The notes: generated from the letters alone by a model not told the origin. A stretch of DNA of 64,000 bases from Roseobacter litoralis Och 149 (GCF_000154785.2 NC_015730.1:1054001-1118000), one strand, 5' to 3'. Shown: positions 41,183 to 51,989, counted from the first letter of the stretch. Program-made: numbers and translations.

Positions 41183-41195
41183 ATGTTCTTTCTGT

Positions 41196-41231
41196 TTAAA
41201 AAAGTCACCCCGACGCCTTGCGCCGGGGTGA
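41196..41231 (-). terminator. Intrinsic terminator after ilvC
   Basis: TCACCCCG (41205-41212) and CGGGGTGA (41224-41231) form a stem extended by partial C-G pairs around CCTTG. On the minus strand it is followed by CTTTTTT. It lies 24 bases beyond the ilvC stop and before the permease start, so the permease may have its own promoter or depend on readthrough. Confidence 0.82.
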
Positions 41232-41255
41232 GCATCGATCAGAGATATTGGACGC

Positions 41256-42389
<1,134 letters not shown>

Positions 42390-42415
42390 TTAATTTAATA
42401 GAAAACGGTAAAATC

Positions 42416-42871
42416 ATGCTCGACACGGTTGATCGGAGTCTCTTGCGCCATTGGCAAGCGGACGCCACCCTGAATTCGGCCGAATTGGCTGAACGTGTCG
42501 GGATCTCGCCCGGAAAGGCCGCACGACGGCTGGCGCGGATGCAGGACGCAGGCGTTATAGAAGGAGTGGGCGCGGTCGTGGATTGGGCTGCGTTGGGCTA
42601 TTCGGTTGAGGTATCGCTGCGTGTCACTTTGGACAAGACCGTCGCGCGGGCGTTTGATGAATTCATCGAAGCGGCGCGGGGTGTTCCCGAGGTTACGGAA
42701 ATTCAGACCTTTCTGGGCCGCGTTGATGCGCGTCTGAACATCATCGCGCGGGATATGCCACATTATCACGATATTTATCGCGACCGCATTCTGACCCTGC
42801 CGCATATCGCCGACATCGAAGCCCTGATGCAGATCGCCCGGATCAAATCCGAAGAGGCACTGCCCATATGA
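42416..42871 (+). CDS. Lrp/AsnC-family transcriptional regulator (first of a pair)
   Basis: A 151-residue regulator: winged HTH (residues ~5-55, LNSAELAERVGISPGKAARR) and a C-terminal RAM ligand-binding domain (residues ~65-145, with VPEVTEIQTFLGRVDARLNI). Divergent from ilvC across 137 bp, and its stop overlaps the next Lrp gene's start (ATGA). A branched-chain amino acid response is plausible from context only. No clear ribosome binding site is present; a start at 42374 is possible. Confidence 0.88.
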   Translation: MLDTVDRSLLRHWQADATLNSAELAERVGISPGKAARRLARMQDAGVIEGVGAVVDWAALGYSVEVSLRVTLDKTVARAFDEFIEAARGVPEVTEIQTFLGRVDARLNIIARDMPHYHDIYRDRILTLPHIADIEALMQIARIKSEEALPI

Positions 42872-43323
42872 TCGAATTGGATGATATTGACCGACGCCTT
42901 GTGCGCGCCCTTGCCGATGACGCGTTGCAAAGTGCCGGCGCATTGGGGCGGCGGTTTGGCCTGTCACAGCCTGCGACATGGCGACGCATTCGCAAACTTG
43001 AGGCGGCGGGGGTGTTGCGGGGTCGCCGCCTGCGCCTGAATGCGCAAAGCCTTGGTTTTGGGGTCACGGTCTTTCTGGGCGTAAAACTCGCCACCAAGGG
43101 GCGCGTCAGCCTTGAAGATTTTGAGCGGGCGGTCAGCGCGATCCCCGAAGTGCAGCAGGTCGAGCATGTTCTGGGGCTCTATGATTACCGCCTGCGCGTG
43201 GTGGCGCGTGATCTGCCCGACTTTGAACGCGTGCTGCGCCGCCGGATCATGACACTGCCCGGTGCTGGTGAGGTCGAGGCGAATGTGCTTTTGAGCGAGG
43301 AACGCTTGCCCGGGCCGCTATAG
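42868..43323 (+). CDS. Lrp/AsnC-family transcriptional regulator (second of a pair)
   Basis: Also 151 residues: HTH (ALGRRFGLSQPATWRRIRKL) and RAM domain (IPEVQQVEHVLGLYDYRLRV). It starts inside the stop of the first Lrp gene, so the two are translationally coupled and could form hetero-oligomers, which Lrp proteins are known to do in some cases. The two proteins are diverged rather than a recent duplicate. Confidence 0.9.
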   Translation: MIELDDIDRRLVRALADDALQSAGALGRRFGLSQPATWRRIRKLEAAGVLRGRRLRLNAQSLGFGVTVFLGVKLATKGRVSLEDFERAVSAIPEVQQVEHVLGLYDYRLRVVARDLPDFERVLRRRIMTLPGAGEVEANVLLSEERLPGPL

Positions 43324-43421
43324 GCGACGGGTAAGAATATGCACAGGTGCGTCAAAGCAGGCTTTGCCCCTTGTCCCGGGGCGCGCTAGAACGGGACTCT
43401 AGAATGAATAGGAGAATACAA

Positions 43422-44549
43422 ATGGCTGCCTTGCTTGACACAATTGACCCCGATGGCCTTGAAGAGTTTTCGGTTGTGTTCACCGACCGGTCGTTGAACT
43501 CCATGAGCGCTGCTTTTCAGCAGGTGATGAACGACATTTCTGGTATGCTCAAAGACGTCTACAGTGCGGACGCGGTGGTGATCATCCCGGGCGGCGGGAC
43601 TTTCGGGATGGAAGCGGTCGCCCGGCAATTCGCGCGCAATGCGGACGTATTGGTGGTGCGTAATGGCTGGTTTTCTTACCGCTGGAGCCAGATTTTCGAA
43701 ACAGGTGGATTGACGTCGGGGGCCACGGTTCTCAAGGCACGCCAGACCGGAAACGCCAGCCCATCCCCCTTTGCACCGACGCCAATCGAAGAGGTTGTCG
43801 CGACCATTCGCGAGCAAAAACCGGATGTGGTTTTTGCACCGCACGTTGAGACAAGTGCGGGTGTCATTCTGCCGGATGACTATGTCACCGCGATGGCGGC
43901 CGCCGCGCATGAGGTCGGCGCGTTGATGGTTCTGGACTGCATCGCGTCGGGCTGCGCGTGGATTGATATGCGCAAAACCGGTGTCGATGTGCTGATTTCA
44001 GCGCCGCAGAAAGGCTGGTCCGCGTCCCCGTCGGCGGGGCTTGTGATGCTGTCGGACCGTGCCGTGGCACGCTTGGCCGAGACGCAGTCGGACAGTTTTG
44101 CGATTGATCTGGGCAAGTGGCACAGCATCATGCAGGCCTATGAAAATGGCGGGCATGCCTATCACGCGACAATGCCTACGGATGCGTTGCGCGCGTTCCG
44201 CGACACAATGTTGGAAACGCGGGAGTACGGTTTTGAGCGCCTGAAGGATGCACAATGGGACCTTGGCAACCGGGTGCGCGACATGCTGGCCGCAAAAGGG
44301 GTCGTTTCGGTCGCGGCGGATGGGTTTGGCGCACCGGGCGTCGTGGTCAGCTATACCGCCGATCCGGATATCCAGAATGGCAAGAAGTTCATGGCGCAGG
44401 GCATGCAGATCGCGGCGGGTGTGCCGCTTCAGTGCGATGAACCGGCTGATTTCAGAACATTCCGTCTGGGGCTCTTTGGGCTAGACAAGCTTTATGACGT
44501 CGATGGGACCCTTGCCCGCCTGTCGCGGGTGCTGGACGACGTTATCTGA
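43422..44549 (+). CDS. Class V (fold type I) aminotransferase
   Basis: A 375-residue PLP enzyme of the alanine/serine-glyoxylate aminotransferase superfamily. IIPGGGTFGMEAVARQF, VFAPHVETSAGVILPDDYV, MVLDCIASGCAWIDM and the PLP lysine in ISAPQKGWSASPSAGLVML are visible. AGGAG at 43411-43415 sets the ATG at 43422. Photorespiratory-type or serine-cycle roles are known for relatives; the substrate here is undetermined. It overlaps the convergent UbiH-like gene by eight bases. Confidence 0.88.
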   Translation: MAALLDTIDPDGLEEFSVVFTDRSLNSMSAAFQQVMNDISGMLKDVYSADAVVIIPGGGTFGMEAVARQFARNADVLVVRNGWFSYRWSQIFETGGLTSGATVLKARQTGNASPSPFAPTPIEEVVATIREQKPDVVFAPHVETSAGVILPDDYVTAMAAAAHEVGALMVLDCIASGCAWIDMRKTGVDVLISAPQKGWSASPSAGLVMLSDRAVARLAETQSDSFAIDLGKWHSIMQAYENGGHAYHATMPTDALRAFRDTMLETREYGFERLKDAQWDLGNRVRDMLAAKGVVSVAADGFGAPGVVVSYTADPDIQNGKKFMAQGMQIAAGVPLQCDEPADFRTFRLGLFGLDKLYDVDGTLARLSRVLDDVI

Positions 44550-45741
44550 CGCCAAGTCCCATCTGCATCAGGGTGCGCCGGACGGGACCGAGCGCATATA
44601 GGGCATTCAACCCCATGGCACGCGCGTCTCTCAGGGCGGGCGTGTGCACTTGACTGGCACGGTTCAGCAGGTCAATCCCGCGCACCCGCAGGGCAATATC
44701 GTTATCGCGTGCCTTGTGATACGCATCCAGCATCTTGCGATCACCAAGCCCCTCTGGGCGTTCCTGCGCAAGCGCCAGCAGCGTCGATGTATCGGCAAGG
44801 CTCATGTTCAGACCTTGCGCCCCGATGGGCGGCACAACGTGGGCCGCTTCGGCGATCAACGCGAGGCGCTCACCGGACAGGCGGTCGGCTTTTTGCGTGA
44901 TGATCGGCCAGATCGTGCGGTGGGAGGCGAGAGATAGCGGACCGAATAAATAGCAACTGCGCTCAGACATCTCTTCTTCGAAGCGCTCCACTTCGCTATG
45001 GAAACGCTGTTGGCTCACGGGGCCGTCATCCATCCAGACCACCGCCGACGATGGCATCCCCTCATGATCCGGAAGCGGTACAAGGGTGAACGGGCCGCCC
45101 GTGCGATGTATTTCGGTCGATACGTTTTCATGGGGGATCGGATGTTTTACGGCAAATGCCAGCGCTTTTTGCCCATAGCGGGTGGTGCTTACCGGGATAC
45201 CTGCGGCTTCGCGCATGCGCGAGGCGCGCCCATCCGCGGCCACCACCAGTTTGGCGCGCACGCGCGATCCATCCGTCAATCCGACACGGGCCTCGTTTTC
45301 CCGCGTGAACAGGGATTTCGTTCCTGTGCCGGGGCGGAAATCGACATTTGGCAATTCAGTCAGCCGCTCCACCATTTCGCGGCGCAGCAGCCAATTGGGC
45401 AGGTTCCAACCAAAAGGCAGATCCGACACATCCGAGGCGTTGAAGTCTTTTGTCATGCGCGCTTGTGGCTCTGGCCCGCCAGCATCCACGATGCGCATGA
45501 CCTGCAAGGGGGAGGCGTGCGGCGCTAGCCGGTCCCACAGGCCCGCAGCGGTTAACACCTCGCGTGCGGGCTGCAACATGGCGGTTGAACGCATATCAGC
45601 CTTTAGATCGGCACGATCGGTGATCGGCGGGGAAGGATCAACACAGATCACATCAAAACCTGCGGTGCCGAACGCGGCTGCCGCCGTAAGCCCTGCGATA
45701 CCACCACCCGATATCAGAATATCACACGTTAGATCTGTCAT
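44542..45741 (-). CDS. UbiH/COQ6-family FAD-dependent hydroxylase (ubiquinone biosynthesis)
   Basis: A 399-residue flavoprotein monooxygenase that probably hydroxylates the ubiquinone ring. It has the Rossmann GGGIAGLTAAAAFGTAGF, the second FAD motif VVAADGRASRMREAAG and a third segment LALIAEAAHVVPPIGAQGLN, in which the usual G-D is A-E. LPDHEGMPSSAVVWM precedes it. Which ring position it modifies (UbiH, UbiF or UbiL type) is not decidable. It overlaps the convergent aminotransferase at its 3' end. Confidence 0.87.
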   Translation of the reverse strand: MTDLTCDILISGGGIAGLTAAAAFGTAGFDVICVDPSPPITDRADLKADMRSTAMLQPAREVLTAAGLWDRLAPHASPLQVMRIVDAGGPEPQARMTKDFNASDVSDLPFGWNLPNWLLRREMVERLTELPNVDFRPGTGTKSLFTRENEARVGLTDGSRVRAKLVVAADGRASRMREAAGIPVSTTRYGQKALAFAVKHPIPHENVSTEIHRTGGPFTLVPLPDHEGMPSSAVVWMDDGPVSQQRFHSEVERFEEEMSERSCYLFGPLSLASHRTIWPIITQKADRLSGERLALIAEAAHVVPPIGAQGLNMSLADTSTLLALAQERPEGLGDRKMLDAYHKARDNDIALRVRGIDLLNRASQVHTPALRDARAMGLNALYALGPVRRTLMQMGLGVR

Positions 45742-45801
45742 AGCATTCCCGTTCCGTTACGCCCGGAATATCCGGATCAGATCTGGATGACCATCACGAA
45801 C

Positions 45802-46050
45802 CTAGGCCCAGGTAATGAAGAGAAGAGTCACAAAAATGATCGGCACCAGCGCGAGGGCCGGCAGGTAAAGACCGGGCAACCCGAATATCAACGCAGACGA
45901 CAGCCAGAGGCTTACAAAACCGATCAGCGCGAACCAGACGTTGTTTTTATCCCCGAAAAGAAGGTCTTTTGCGATCCAGCCGATGATGGGAAGCGCGAAA
46001 AACATCCGCTGCCAAAGCGGCAATCGGGTCGGTGTGGCAGCAAGGCTCAT
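45802..46050 (-). CDS. Small two- or three-helix membrane protein
   Basis: Eighty-two residues; hydrophobic segments at ~17-30, ~38-57 and ~60-80 with LFGDKNNVWFALIGFVSLWL in the middle. GGAGA precedes the ATG with good spacing. It lies 60 bp upstream of the UbiH-like gene on the same strand, so they may share a message. I do not recognise a named family. Confidence 0.75.
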   Translation of the reverse strand: MSLAATPTRLPLWQRMFFALPIIGWIAKDLLFGDKNNVWFALIGFVSLWLSSALIFGLPGLYLPALALVPIIFVTLLFITWA

Positions 46051-46130
46051 TAAACTCTCCTGTTTGGTCTAATTGGTAGATAGGATGCCCGCTGCACTGC
46101 GGAATGAGCCTGATTGTCGCATTTGGTCGG

Positions 46131-46775
46131 TTAAATTATCCTTGCCAGGAACCCGCTTAAATCATCGGTGTGGAAATGGATGTGATCGCCGTTGTCCGCT
46201 TGATCTGCCACATGGACCGTGCGCATGCCCATGGCATGTGGTGCCTTGAGGTTGCGGGGGTCATCTTCGAACATGGCGGCGGTCTTGGTTTGCACGCCAT
46301 CTCTGGCAAATACTTTTTCGAAGGCTGCATGGTCCGGTTTGGGCATGAAGTCCGCATGTTCAACGCCGTAAACCGCATCAAAGACGCCTGCTAACCCGCG
46401 CGCCTCCAACACCCTTTCGGCGTAGGGTGCGCAGCCGTTAGTGTAAACGATGCGCCGCCCGGGAAGGGCGCGAATGTTTTTCGCCAGTTGCGGATCAGGT
46501 GACAGGCGATCCAGCGGGATATCATGTACATCCGTCAGGTAGGGGCCCGGATCGACATCATGTTCGCGCATGAGACCTGCAAGTGTTGTGCCATGTTCCG
46601 CCCAATACTGTTTGCGCAAGTGATCTGCCTGCTGCTCCTCAACCCCAAGCGCTTGCATGACATATGCGGTCATGCGCACCTCGATGAGATCAAACAAACG
46701 GGCAGATGGGGGGTATAGCGTGTGGTCAAGATCAAAGACCCAGTGGCGCACATCCGAAAAAGCAGCTTTAACCAT
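46131..46775 (-). CDS. HAD-superfamily pyrimidine 5'-nucleotidase-like phosphatase
   Basis: A 214-residue HAD phosphatase of the SDT1/PHM8 type. Motif I is FDLDHTLYPPS with the nucleophile Asp, motif II is IVYTNGCAPYAERVL, motif III is the lysine in FMPKPDHAAFEKV, and motif IV is MFEDDPRNLKAPHAMGM. A helical cap lies between motifs I and II. AGGA before the ATG sets the start. Nucleotide monophosphate hydrolysis is inferred from the subfamily. Confidence 0.87.
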   Translation of the reverse strand: MVKAAFSDVRHWVFDLDHTLYPPSARLFDLIEVRMTAYVMQALGVEEQQADHLRKQYWAEHGTTLAGLMREHDVDPGPYLTDVHDIPLDRLSPDPQLAKNIRALPGRRIVYTNGCAPYAERVLEARGLAGVFDAVYGVEHADFMPKPDHAAFEKVFARDGVQTKTAAMFEDDPRNLKAPHAMGMRTVHVADQADNGDHIHFHTDDLSGFLARII

Positions 46776-46883
46776 CCGCTAGTCCTAAAAGCTCAGGAGA
46801 GCCAAGGCAAGTGTGCAGGGCTTGCGTGTCGCCTTGTGGCGTCGTTAAGATGAAAAGAGAGAAACGAAAGGCCACCTCAGACC

Positions 46884-47531
46884 ATGCAAAAGCCTCAGAA
46901 TACAGATGCCTATTCGATGATCCTCGAAGCGATTGACCTCGGGATTTACAGGCCGGGCAGCAGGCTGGTCGAAAGCGAGCTTGCAGAGCGTTTCGGTGTC
47001 TCGCGTACGCCAATCCGCGAAGCGCTGCAGCGCCTTGAGACGCAGTCCTTGCTGGCACGGGATGGTCGAAGCCTGATTGTCGCGTCTTTGGATCACAATC
47101 AGATGGCGGAATTGTATGTCGTGCGCCGTGAGCTGGAAGGTCTGGCGGCGCGATTGGCCGCGCAACATGCAACGCCGGAAGAGGTCCGCATTCTGCGCGA
47201 GATGGTTGAGGCCGACAATGCTCTTATTGATGATCCGGTCGCTTTGGCGCGGGCGAATCGGCGGTTTCACAAGCAGGTGCATCTTGCCTCGCACAACAGA
47301 TATCTGGTGCAGCAACTTGATCTGGTGCATCGCACGATGGCGTTGATGGCGACGACGTCGCTGGCAGCGCAGGGTCGCGGCGCGATTGCGCAGGCAGAAC
47401 ATGACGGGATCGTGCGTGCCATTGAGGAAAAGAACGAAGAAGCGGCCTATGTGGCCCTCAGAGACCACATTTCCGTGGCGTTCATAACGCGACTAAAGCA
47501 GGATGCAAAACGCCGCGAGGAAGAGGTCTAG
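46884..47531 (+). CDS. GntR-family transcriptional regulator, FadR (FCD) subgroup
   Basis: A 215-residue regulator: N-terminal winged HTH (LVESELAERFGVSRTPIREA) and an all-helical FCD domain (residues ~85-205) with the metal-binding pattern D...H and H in NRRFHKQVHLASHN and AEHDGIVRAI. The ligand is probably an organic acid. It is divergent from the HAD gene, and its TAG stop shares the CTAG palindrome at 47528-47531 with the convergent glycosyltransferase. Confidence 0.9.
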   Translation: MQKPQNTDAYSMILEAIDLGIYRPGSRLVESELAERFGVSRTPIREALQRLETQSLLARDGRSLIVASLDHNQMAELYVVRRELEGLAARLAAQHATPEEVRILREMVEADNALIDDPVALARANRRFHKQVHLASHNRYLVQQLDLVHRTMALMATTSLAAQGRGAIAQAEHDGIVRAIEEKNEEAAYVALRDHISVAFITRLKQDAKRREEEV

Positions 47532-49435
47532 CAACCGTCTTCCAAACCCGGTTTTCGAGGATTTGGGTCGGTTTGTGCGCTCACGCCGTGTTGGGTTTTA
47601 TCCCAGAAGAAGGGCGCGCGCACCAGTTCCCACAAGGCTTTGTACGCAGCGACCGTGCCAAGTGTAAAATAGAACATCATGGTGGGTACGAAGGGGATCA
47701 GGTGACGGTGTCCTTTTCCGGAGACCGCCACCACGCCCAAGGCGAGGCTGAGGGCTTCGGTGGTAATAAAAAACCCGGCAAGCCCCCACATGATTGGTGC
47801 GCCCAGGGTCATGGTCACGGGATGGGCCACGCCAAAAAAAGTGAGCCAGAAGCTCCACAATACGGGGGCTGCTGCAAACTGCGACACAGCGGCAAGAAAA
47901 ATGGTCTGCACGCCCATGAACCGCCAGAAGCCCAGATCGCGCAAAAGCGCGCCGGGGCGGCGCATATGGACAAAATAGGTGATCATGAAGCCCTTGAGCC
48001 ATCGGGAACGCTGTCGCACCCACGCCCATGGTCGGCTGGTGGCCTCCTCGCGCGTGACGGTGGGCAAGAGTTCTGTTTTGTAGCCATGCCGCGCGAGCCG
48101 TACGCCCAAATCGGCATCTTCGGTTACGTTATGCGCGTCCCAGCCGCCCAGTTCCTCAAGTGCTGAGCGTTTGAAGAACAAGGTTGTGCCCCCTAACGGC
48201 ACCACAAGGCCCAAGCGGGCAATGCCCGGCATAACGATGCGCCACCACATGGCGTATTCGATTGTAAAACAGCGTGCGAGCCATGAGCTGCGCGAATTGT
48301 AATAATCCAAAATGCCTTGCAAACAGACGACGTTATCGGAGGCGGTGTTGAAGCGTGTGACGACTTTCTCGATCTGGTCGGCTTCGGGCCAGTCCTCAGC
48401 GTCCCAGACACCGATGATTGATCCCTTGCAAAAGTCGAGCGCATAGTTGAGCGCGCGCGGCTTGGTGGTCAGCCCGCCCGCCTCGGGGACTTCAATCACG
48501 CTCATCCAGTCGGGCAGTTCAGTGCGTTTGATCGTCTCTCGCGTGAGGGTGTCGCCCTCTTCGAGTATGAGCACAACGTTCAAAAGGGATTTGGGATAGG
48601 TCAATTGGCTGAGACGTGCGATCAACTGTCCGGCGATTTCCTTTTCCTTGAGTAAGGGGACCAGAACGGACACACGCGGCATGCGAAACGGCTTGAAGTC
48701 TACAGGAGGAGCGTGCGCCGATTGTCCGCTCCTGAGGTAAATGAACAACGCAGCAGCTTTTAAAGTGCTGGTCATCAACAGCGTGATGATCGCGCAGAGG
48801 GCCAGCACAGTGATGGACCAAGACGGGGCAAAAACCAGCGATGCCGCCAGCAGACAAAAGGCGGCGGCCGCCCAGATCAGACGGTGACGCCCGCGACCTG
48901 CCCAACTGCGGCAACTTTCCTCCACAGGGACACGCGAGGCGGCCCCTTGCGCCAACTCACTGCCATAAAGACGGCTCTGATGGGCTTGAATTTGTGCGTC
49001 ATCAACAATGACGGGAAAAAGCTGTCGCTCCTGAGGACCGCAGGCTTCCAGCAACTGCGTAAACCCCGTCGGGCTGCTGGTGGCGACATAAAGCGCCCGC
49101 GCGTCTTCGCGCCATGGAACCACGCCATAGCGCAGACACAGCGAAGCAGGCAGTCGGTTTGCCATCTCCATGGCCGGCGGCTCCAGCTCCAGATCGGCGC
49201 CTTCTGCCCTTGCCTGTGCGGCCAGCGCACTCAACACATCCTTTTTGTTGATCAGCCCTTCGGAGATCATGATGTCACCCAATGGCGCATCGATGCGACG
49301 CTGCAAATTCAACGCATGGGTCAGGTCGTTTGGCGCAATCTTGCCCCGGTCCACCAACAGGCGGCCAATGGGAGGATGCGTTACGGGGGGCGCGTTGGAT
49401 TTGTTGTCAGACAAACGCAGGTGAATGTCATTCAT
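47528..49435 (-). CDS. Membrane glycosyltransferase (GT2) with N-terminal MshEN/GspE-N-like domain
   Basis: A 635-residue protein resembling NfrB-type fusions. Residues ~20-165 are a GspE N-terminal (MshEN-like) domain with the two-part pattern IGRLLVDRGKIAPNDLTHAL and LGDIMISEGLINKKDVLSAL, the form known to bind c-di-GMP in MshE. Two helices (residues ~187-235) precede a processive GT2 domain with PLLKEKEIAGQLI, DxD in GVWDAEDWP, TEDADLGVRL and RQRSRWLKG (QxxRW-type), followed by about four more helices. Probably makes or exports an exopolysaccharide under second-messenger control; both are inferences. Confidence 0.85.
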   Translation of the reverse strand: MNDIHLRLSDNKSNAPPVTHPPIGRLLVDRGKIAPNDLTHALNLQRRIDAPLGDIMISEGLINKKDVLSALAAQARAEGADLELEPPAMEMANRLPASLCLRYGVVPWREDARALYVATSSPTGFTQLLEACGPQERQLFPVIVDDAQIQAHQSRLYGSELAQGAASRVPVEESCRSWAGRGRHRLIWAAAAFCLLAASLVFAPSWSITVLALCAIITLLMTSTLKAAALFIYLRSGQSAHAPPVDFKPFRMPRVSVLVPLLKEKEIAGQLIARLSQLTYPKSLLNVVLILEEGDTLTRETIKRTELPDWMSVIEVPEAGGLTTKPRALNYALDFCKGSIIGVWDAEDWPEADQIEKVVTRFNTASDNVVCLQGILDYYNSRSSWLARCFTIEYAMWWRIVMPGIARLGLVVPLGGTTLFFKRSALEELGGWDAHNVTEDADLGVRLARHGYKTELLPTVTREEATSRPWAWVRQRSRWLKGFMITYFVHMRRPGALLRDLGFWRFMGVQTIFLAAVSQFAAAPVLWSFWLTFFGVAHPVTMTLGAPIMWGLAGFFITTEALSLALGVVAVSGKGHRHLIPFVPTMMFYFTLGTVAAYKALWELVRAPFFWDKTQHGVSAQTDPNPRKPGLEDGC

Positions 49436-50142
49436 CGTCGATTGCCTTGCATCGTTAGAGGACGATGCAGTCTTGCAGATCGCAGTTAATGAACTGTTAC
49501 CGAAAACAGTGCGTGGATATTTCTGTTAATCCGCATCGCGGCGCCAATCAGTTGGTTGGGGCACTTTCACTCTGCCCAAGGTCTGCGAATTTTTGGCAAC
49601 GAACCATCACTCTGAAATAGTCATATATGCTTAACATGCCTTTACTTCTGCAGTTCACCGCCGATGTGACTGACAGCGTTCAGCGAGCCAAATGGCAGGA
49701 AAACCTTGGTGCGACGTCTCATTTGGAACTGCAAATTATCGCGTCTAAATCTGTTAGGAGGATGCGAAAGCGCAGATCGGGGCCGAGAGGCGGTCATCAC
49801 CCGAGATCCGTCAGGCGGCACATGTTCGGATGCGGCGGCAATACAAACAAAGGGTGCGCTTGGTCGCGCGCCTGCAATAATCGCGCCAGTGCTATCCAGT
49901 GTAACCGTTACGCGGTCACCGAGACACTCCGGCAAATACGAATTTCAGGTGTGCAGGGGTCTCGTGGCCCCCTATAGGTTGATGGCTATAAAGGTTAAAA
50001 CCGTAAGCCATCGCCAACGGCCAAAACACGACATTGCACAGGTTGTACCGTCGGACGTCAAAGGCTCGAACCAATGCTCACATTCAAGCGCCCTCGCGTT
50101 GAAATATGGATCATTCAACCCAAAGCGCAGGTGCGCAACGAC
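49436..50142. other. 707-bp non-coding stretch between carA and the glycosyltransferase
   Basis: It follows the carA stop and precedes the glycosyltransferase start on the minus strand, so it should hold the latter's promoter. Short frames (+ 49627-49977, + 49706-50146, - 49642-49935 with a TTG start) show no recognisable protein and no good ribosome binding site. No repeat, tRNA or RNA family was recognised. It may contain decayed coding sequence. Confidence 0.5.
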
Positions 50143-51303
50143 CTAAGCGGCCCGATCTGCCATCGCTTTGGCGAAACGTTCGAAAAGATAATAGCTGTCC
50201 TGTGGGCCCGGGCTTGCCTCGGGGTGGTGCTGCACGGACCAGACAGGCCGACCATCCATGCGAATGCCACAGTTGGACCCGTCAAACAGCGATGTATGCG
50301 TTTCAACGACCCCATCCGGTAACGTCTGCGCATCAACGGCAAAGCCGTGATTCATCGACGTGATTTCCACTTTCCCGGTGTCATGATCTTTGACCGGGTG
50401 ATTGGCCCCGTGATGTCCGTGGTTCATCTTGATGGTTTGTGCGCCAAGCGCCAATGCCAGCATCTGGTGGCCCAGACAAATCCCGAAGACCGGAAGGTCC
50501 GTGTTATCCAACACGCCTCGAATCATGGGCACCGCATACTTACCTGTTGCCGCCGGATCACCCGGCCCGTTGGACAGAAAAACACCGTCCGGCTTGTGTG
50601 CAAGCACATCCTCATATGTCGCCGTTGCTGGCAGCACCGTCACATCGCAGCCGGCACTTGCAAGGCAGCGCAGGATGTTGCGCTTGGCGCCGTAATCAAC
50701 CGCGACGACCTTATGCTTCGGCTCGGTTTGCGCGGTGTAGCCTTCGGGCCAGGCCCACCGCATTTCATTCCAGTGATAGGACTGTGCGCAGGTGACTTCC
50801 TTGGCGAGATCAACGCCTTCCAGCCCGCTGAAACCGCGCGCAGCAGCGACGAGCGCTTCAACATCCAGATTGCCGCTCGGATCATGGGCCAGCGCCACAT
50901 GGGGCGCGCCGGACTGACGGATCGCGCGCGTCAGACGCCGGGTGTCGACGCCGCCTATGGCGATTCGTCCTCTGGCCGTAAGCCAATCGTCGATATGCTG
51001 AATGGCCCGCCAGTTTGACGGCTCTGTGGGCATCCACTTAACCACCATTCCCGCTGCTACAGGGTCGGCGGTTTCGTCATCCTGCGGGTTCACACCCACG
51101 TTGCCGATGTGCGGAAAGGTAAATGTGACGACCTGCCCGGCATAGGAAGGGTCCGTCATGATCTCCTGATAGCCGGTCATGGCCGTGTTGAAGCAAAGCT
51201 CCGCCACGGTTTGGCCTGTTGCACCAAATCCCATCCCGTAAAACAGGGTGCCATCCGCAAGAGCCAGACAGGCGGTTGGACGCTCGGACGCGGGGACAGT
51301 CAT
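50143..51303 (-). CDS. carA: Carbamoyl-phosphate synthase small subunit
   Basis: Glutamine amidotransferase subunit supplying ammonia to CarB for arginine and pyrimidine synthesis. The 386 residues show GMGFGATGQTVAELCFNTAM, SYAGQVVTFTFPHIGNVGVN, the class I GATase nucleophile in VFGICLGHQMLALALG, and the catalytic H-x-E in WSVQHHPEASPGP. The ATG at 51303 is preferred to 51321. It is divergent from yqeY across 227 bp; carB is not in the window. Confidence 0.96.
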   Translation of the reverse strand: MTVPASERPTACLALADGTLFYGMGFGATGQTVAELCFNTAMTGYQEIMTDPSYAGQVVTFTFPHIGNVGVNPQDDETADPVAAGMVVKWMPTEPSNWRAIQHIDDWLTARGRIAIGGVDTRRLTRAIRQSGAPHVALAHDPSGNLDVEALVAAARGFSGLEGVDLAKEVTCAQSYHWNEMRWAWPEGYTAQTEPKHKVVAVDYGAKRNILRCLASAGCDVTVLPATATYEDVLAHKPDGVFLSNGPGDPAATGKYAVPMIRGVLDNTDLPVFGICLGHQMLALALGAQTIKMNHGHHGANHPVKDHDTGKVEITSMNHGFAVDAQTLPDGVVETHTSLFDGSNCGIRMDGRPVWSVQHHPEASPGPQDSYYLFERFAKAMADRAA

Positions 51304-51530
51304 GGGATGACCTTTCTGCAAAAGGATGCCGACGAAATCTGGCGATACCTAGACGGGCGGACAGATCGGGTCAAGCGGATTGGCACGTGCTGGCTGCGCT
51401 TGTGACGCGACCGACATGACGCAGCGGCGGGTGTTGCGGCGGCGCCGGGCTTTGGGTAATGTCTGCCCCTTACCGCGCCCGTTCGGCAACAGGACAATCG
51501 GCGCGGGACAGTCAAAAAGGAATGTGAGCG

Positions 51531-51989
51531 ATGGATTTGCGCACGAAGGTTTCGACCGCGTTGAAACAGGCGATGAAAGACAAGGCAGCGGACCGTCTAT
51601 CGACGCTGCGCCTTATCAATGCTGCTATCAAGGACAAGGATATTGCAGCGCGTGCCGTCGGGAACGACGAAGGCGTTGGCGATGCAGAGGTTCTTGCGAT
51701 CCTCGGCAAAATGGCGAAGCAACGGCTCGAGAGTGCGCGCGCCTACGAAGAGGGCGGGCGCCTTGATCTTGCAGAGCGGGAACGTCAGGAAGTCACCGTC
51801 ATCGAAGAATTTTTGCCACGACAACTGTCTGACGATGAAGCGGCAGTCGCCGTGGATGCGGCGATTGCCGAAATAGGCGCCGAGAGCATTCGTGACATGG
51901 GCAAAGTGATGGGTGTGCTGAAAGGCAAGTACACCGGCCAAATGGATTTCGGGAAAATTGGTCCGACCGTCAAAGAACGTTTGAGCTGA
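51531..51989 (+). CDS. yqeY: GatB/YqeY domain protein
   Basis: A 152-residue protein of the YqeY family: MDLRTKVSTALKQAMKDKAA, ALIKDKDI-like RLINAAIKDKDIAARA, and the GatB-tail-like DMGKVMGVLKGKYTGQMDFG. Relatives form the tRNA-binding tail of GatB, but the free-standing protein's function is uncertain. The start ATG has a weak GTGAGCG before it. Its TGA stop abuts the TGA of the next gene on the other strand, forming TGATCA. Confidence 0.9.
   Translation: MDLRTKVSTALKQAMKDKAADRLSTLRLINAAIKDKDIAARAVGNDEGVGDAEVLAILGKMAKQRLESARAYEEGGRLDLAERERQEVTVIEEFLPRQLSDDEAAVAVDAAIAEIGAESIRDMGKVMGVLKGKYTGQMDFGKIGPTVKERLS

Noticed and set aside
49642..49935. 97-codon minus-strand frame upstream of the glycosyltransferase.
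   Set aside because: Starts only with TTG, has no ribosome binding site and ends before the next gene without recognisable similarity.
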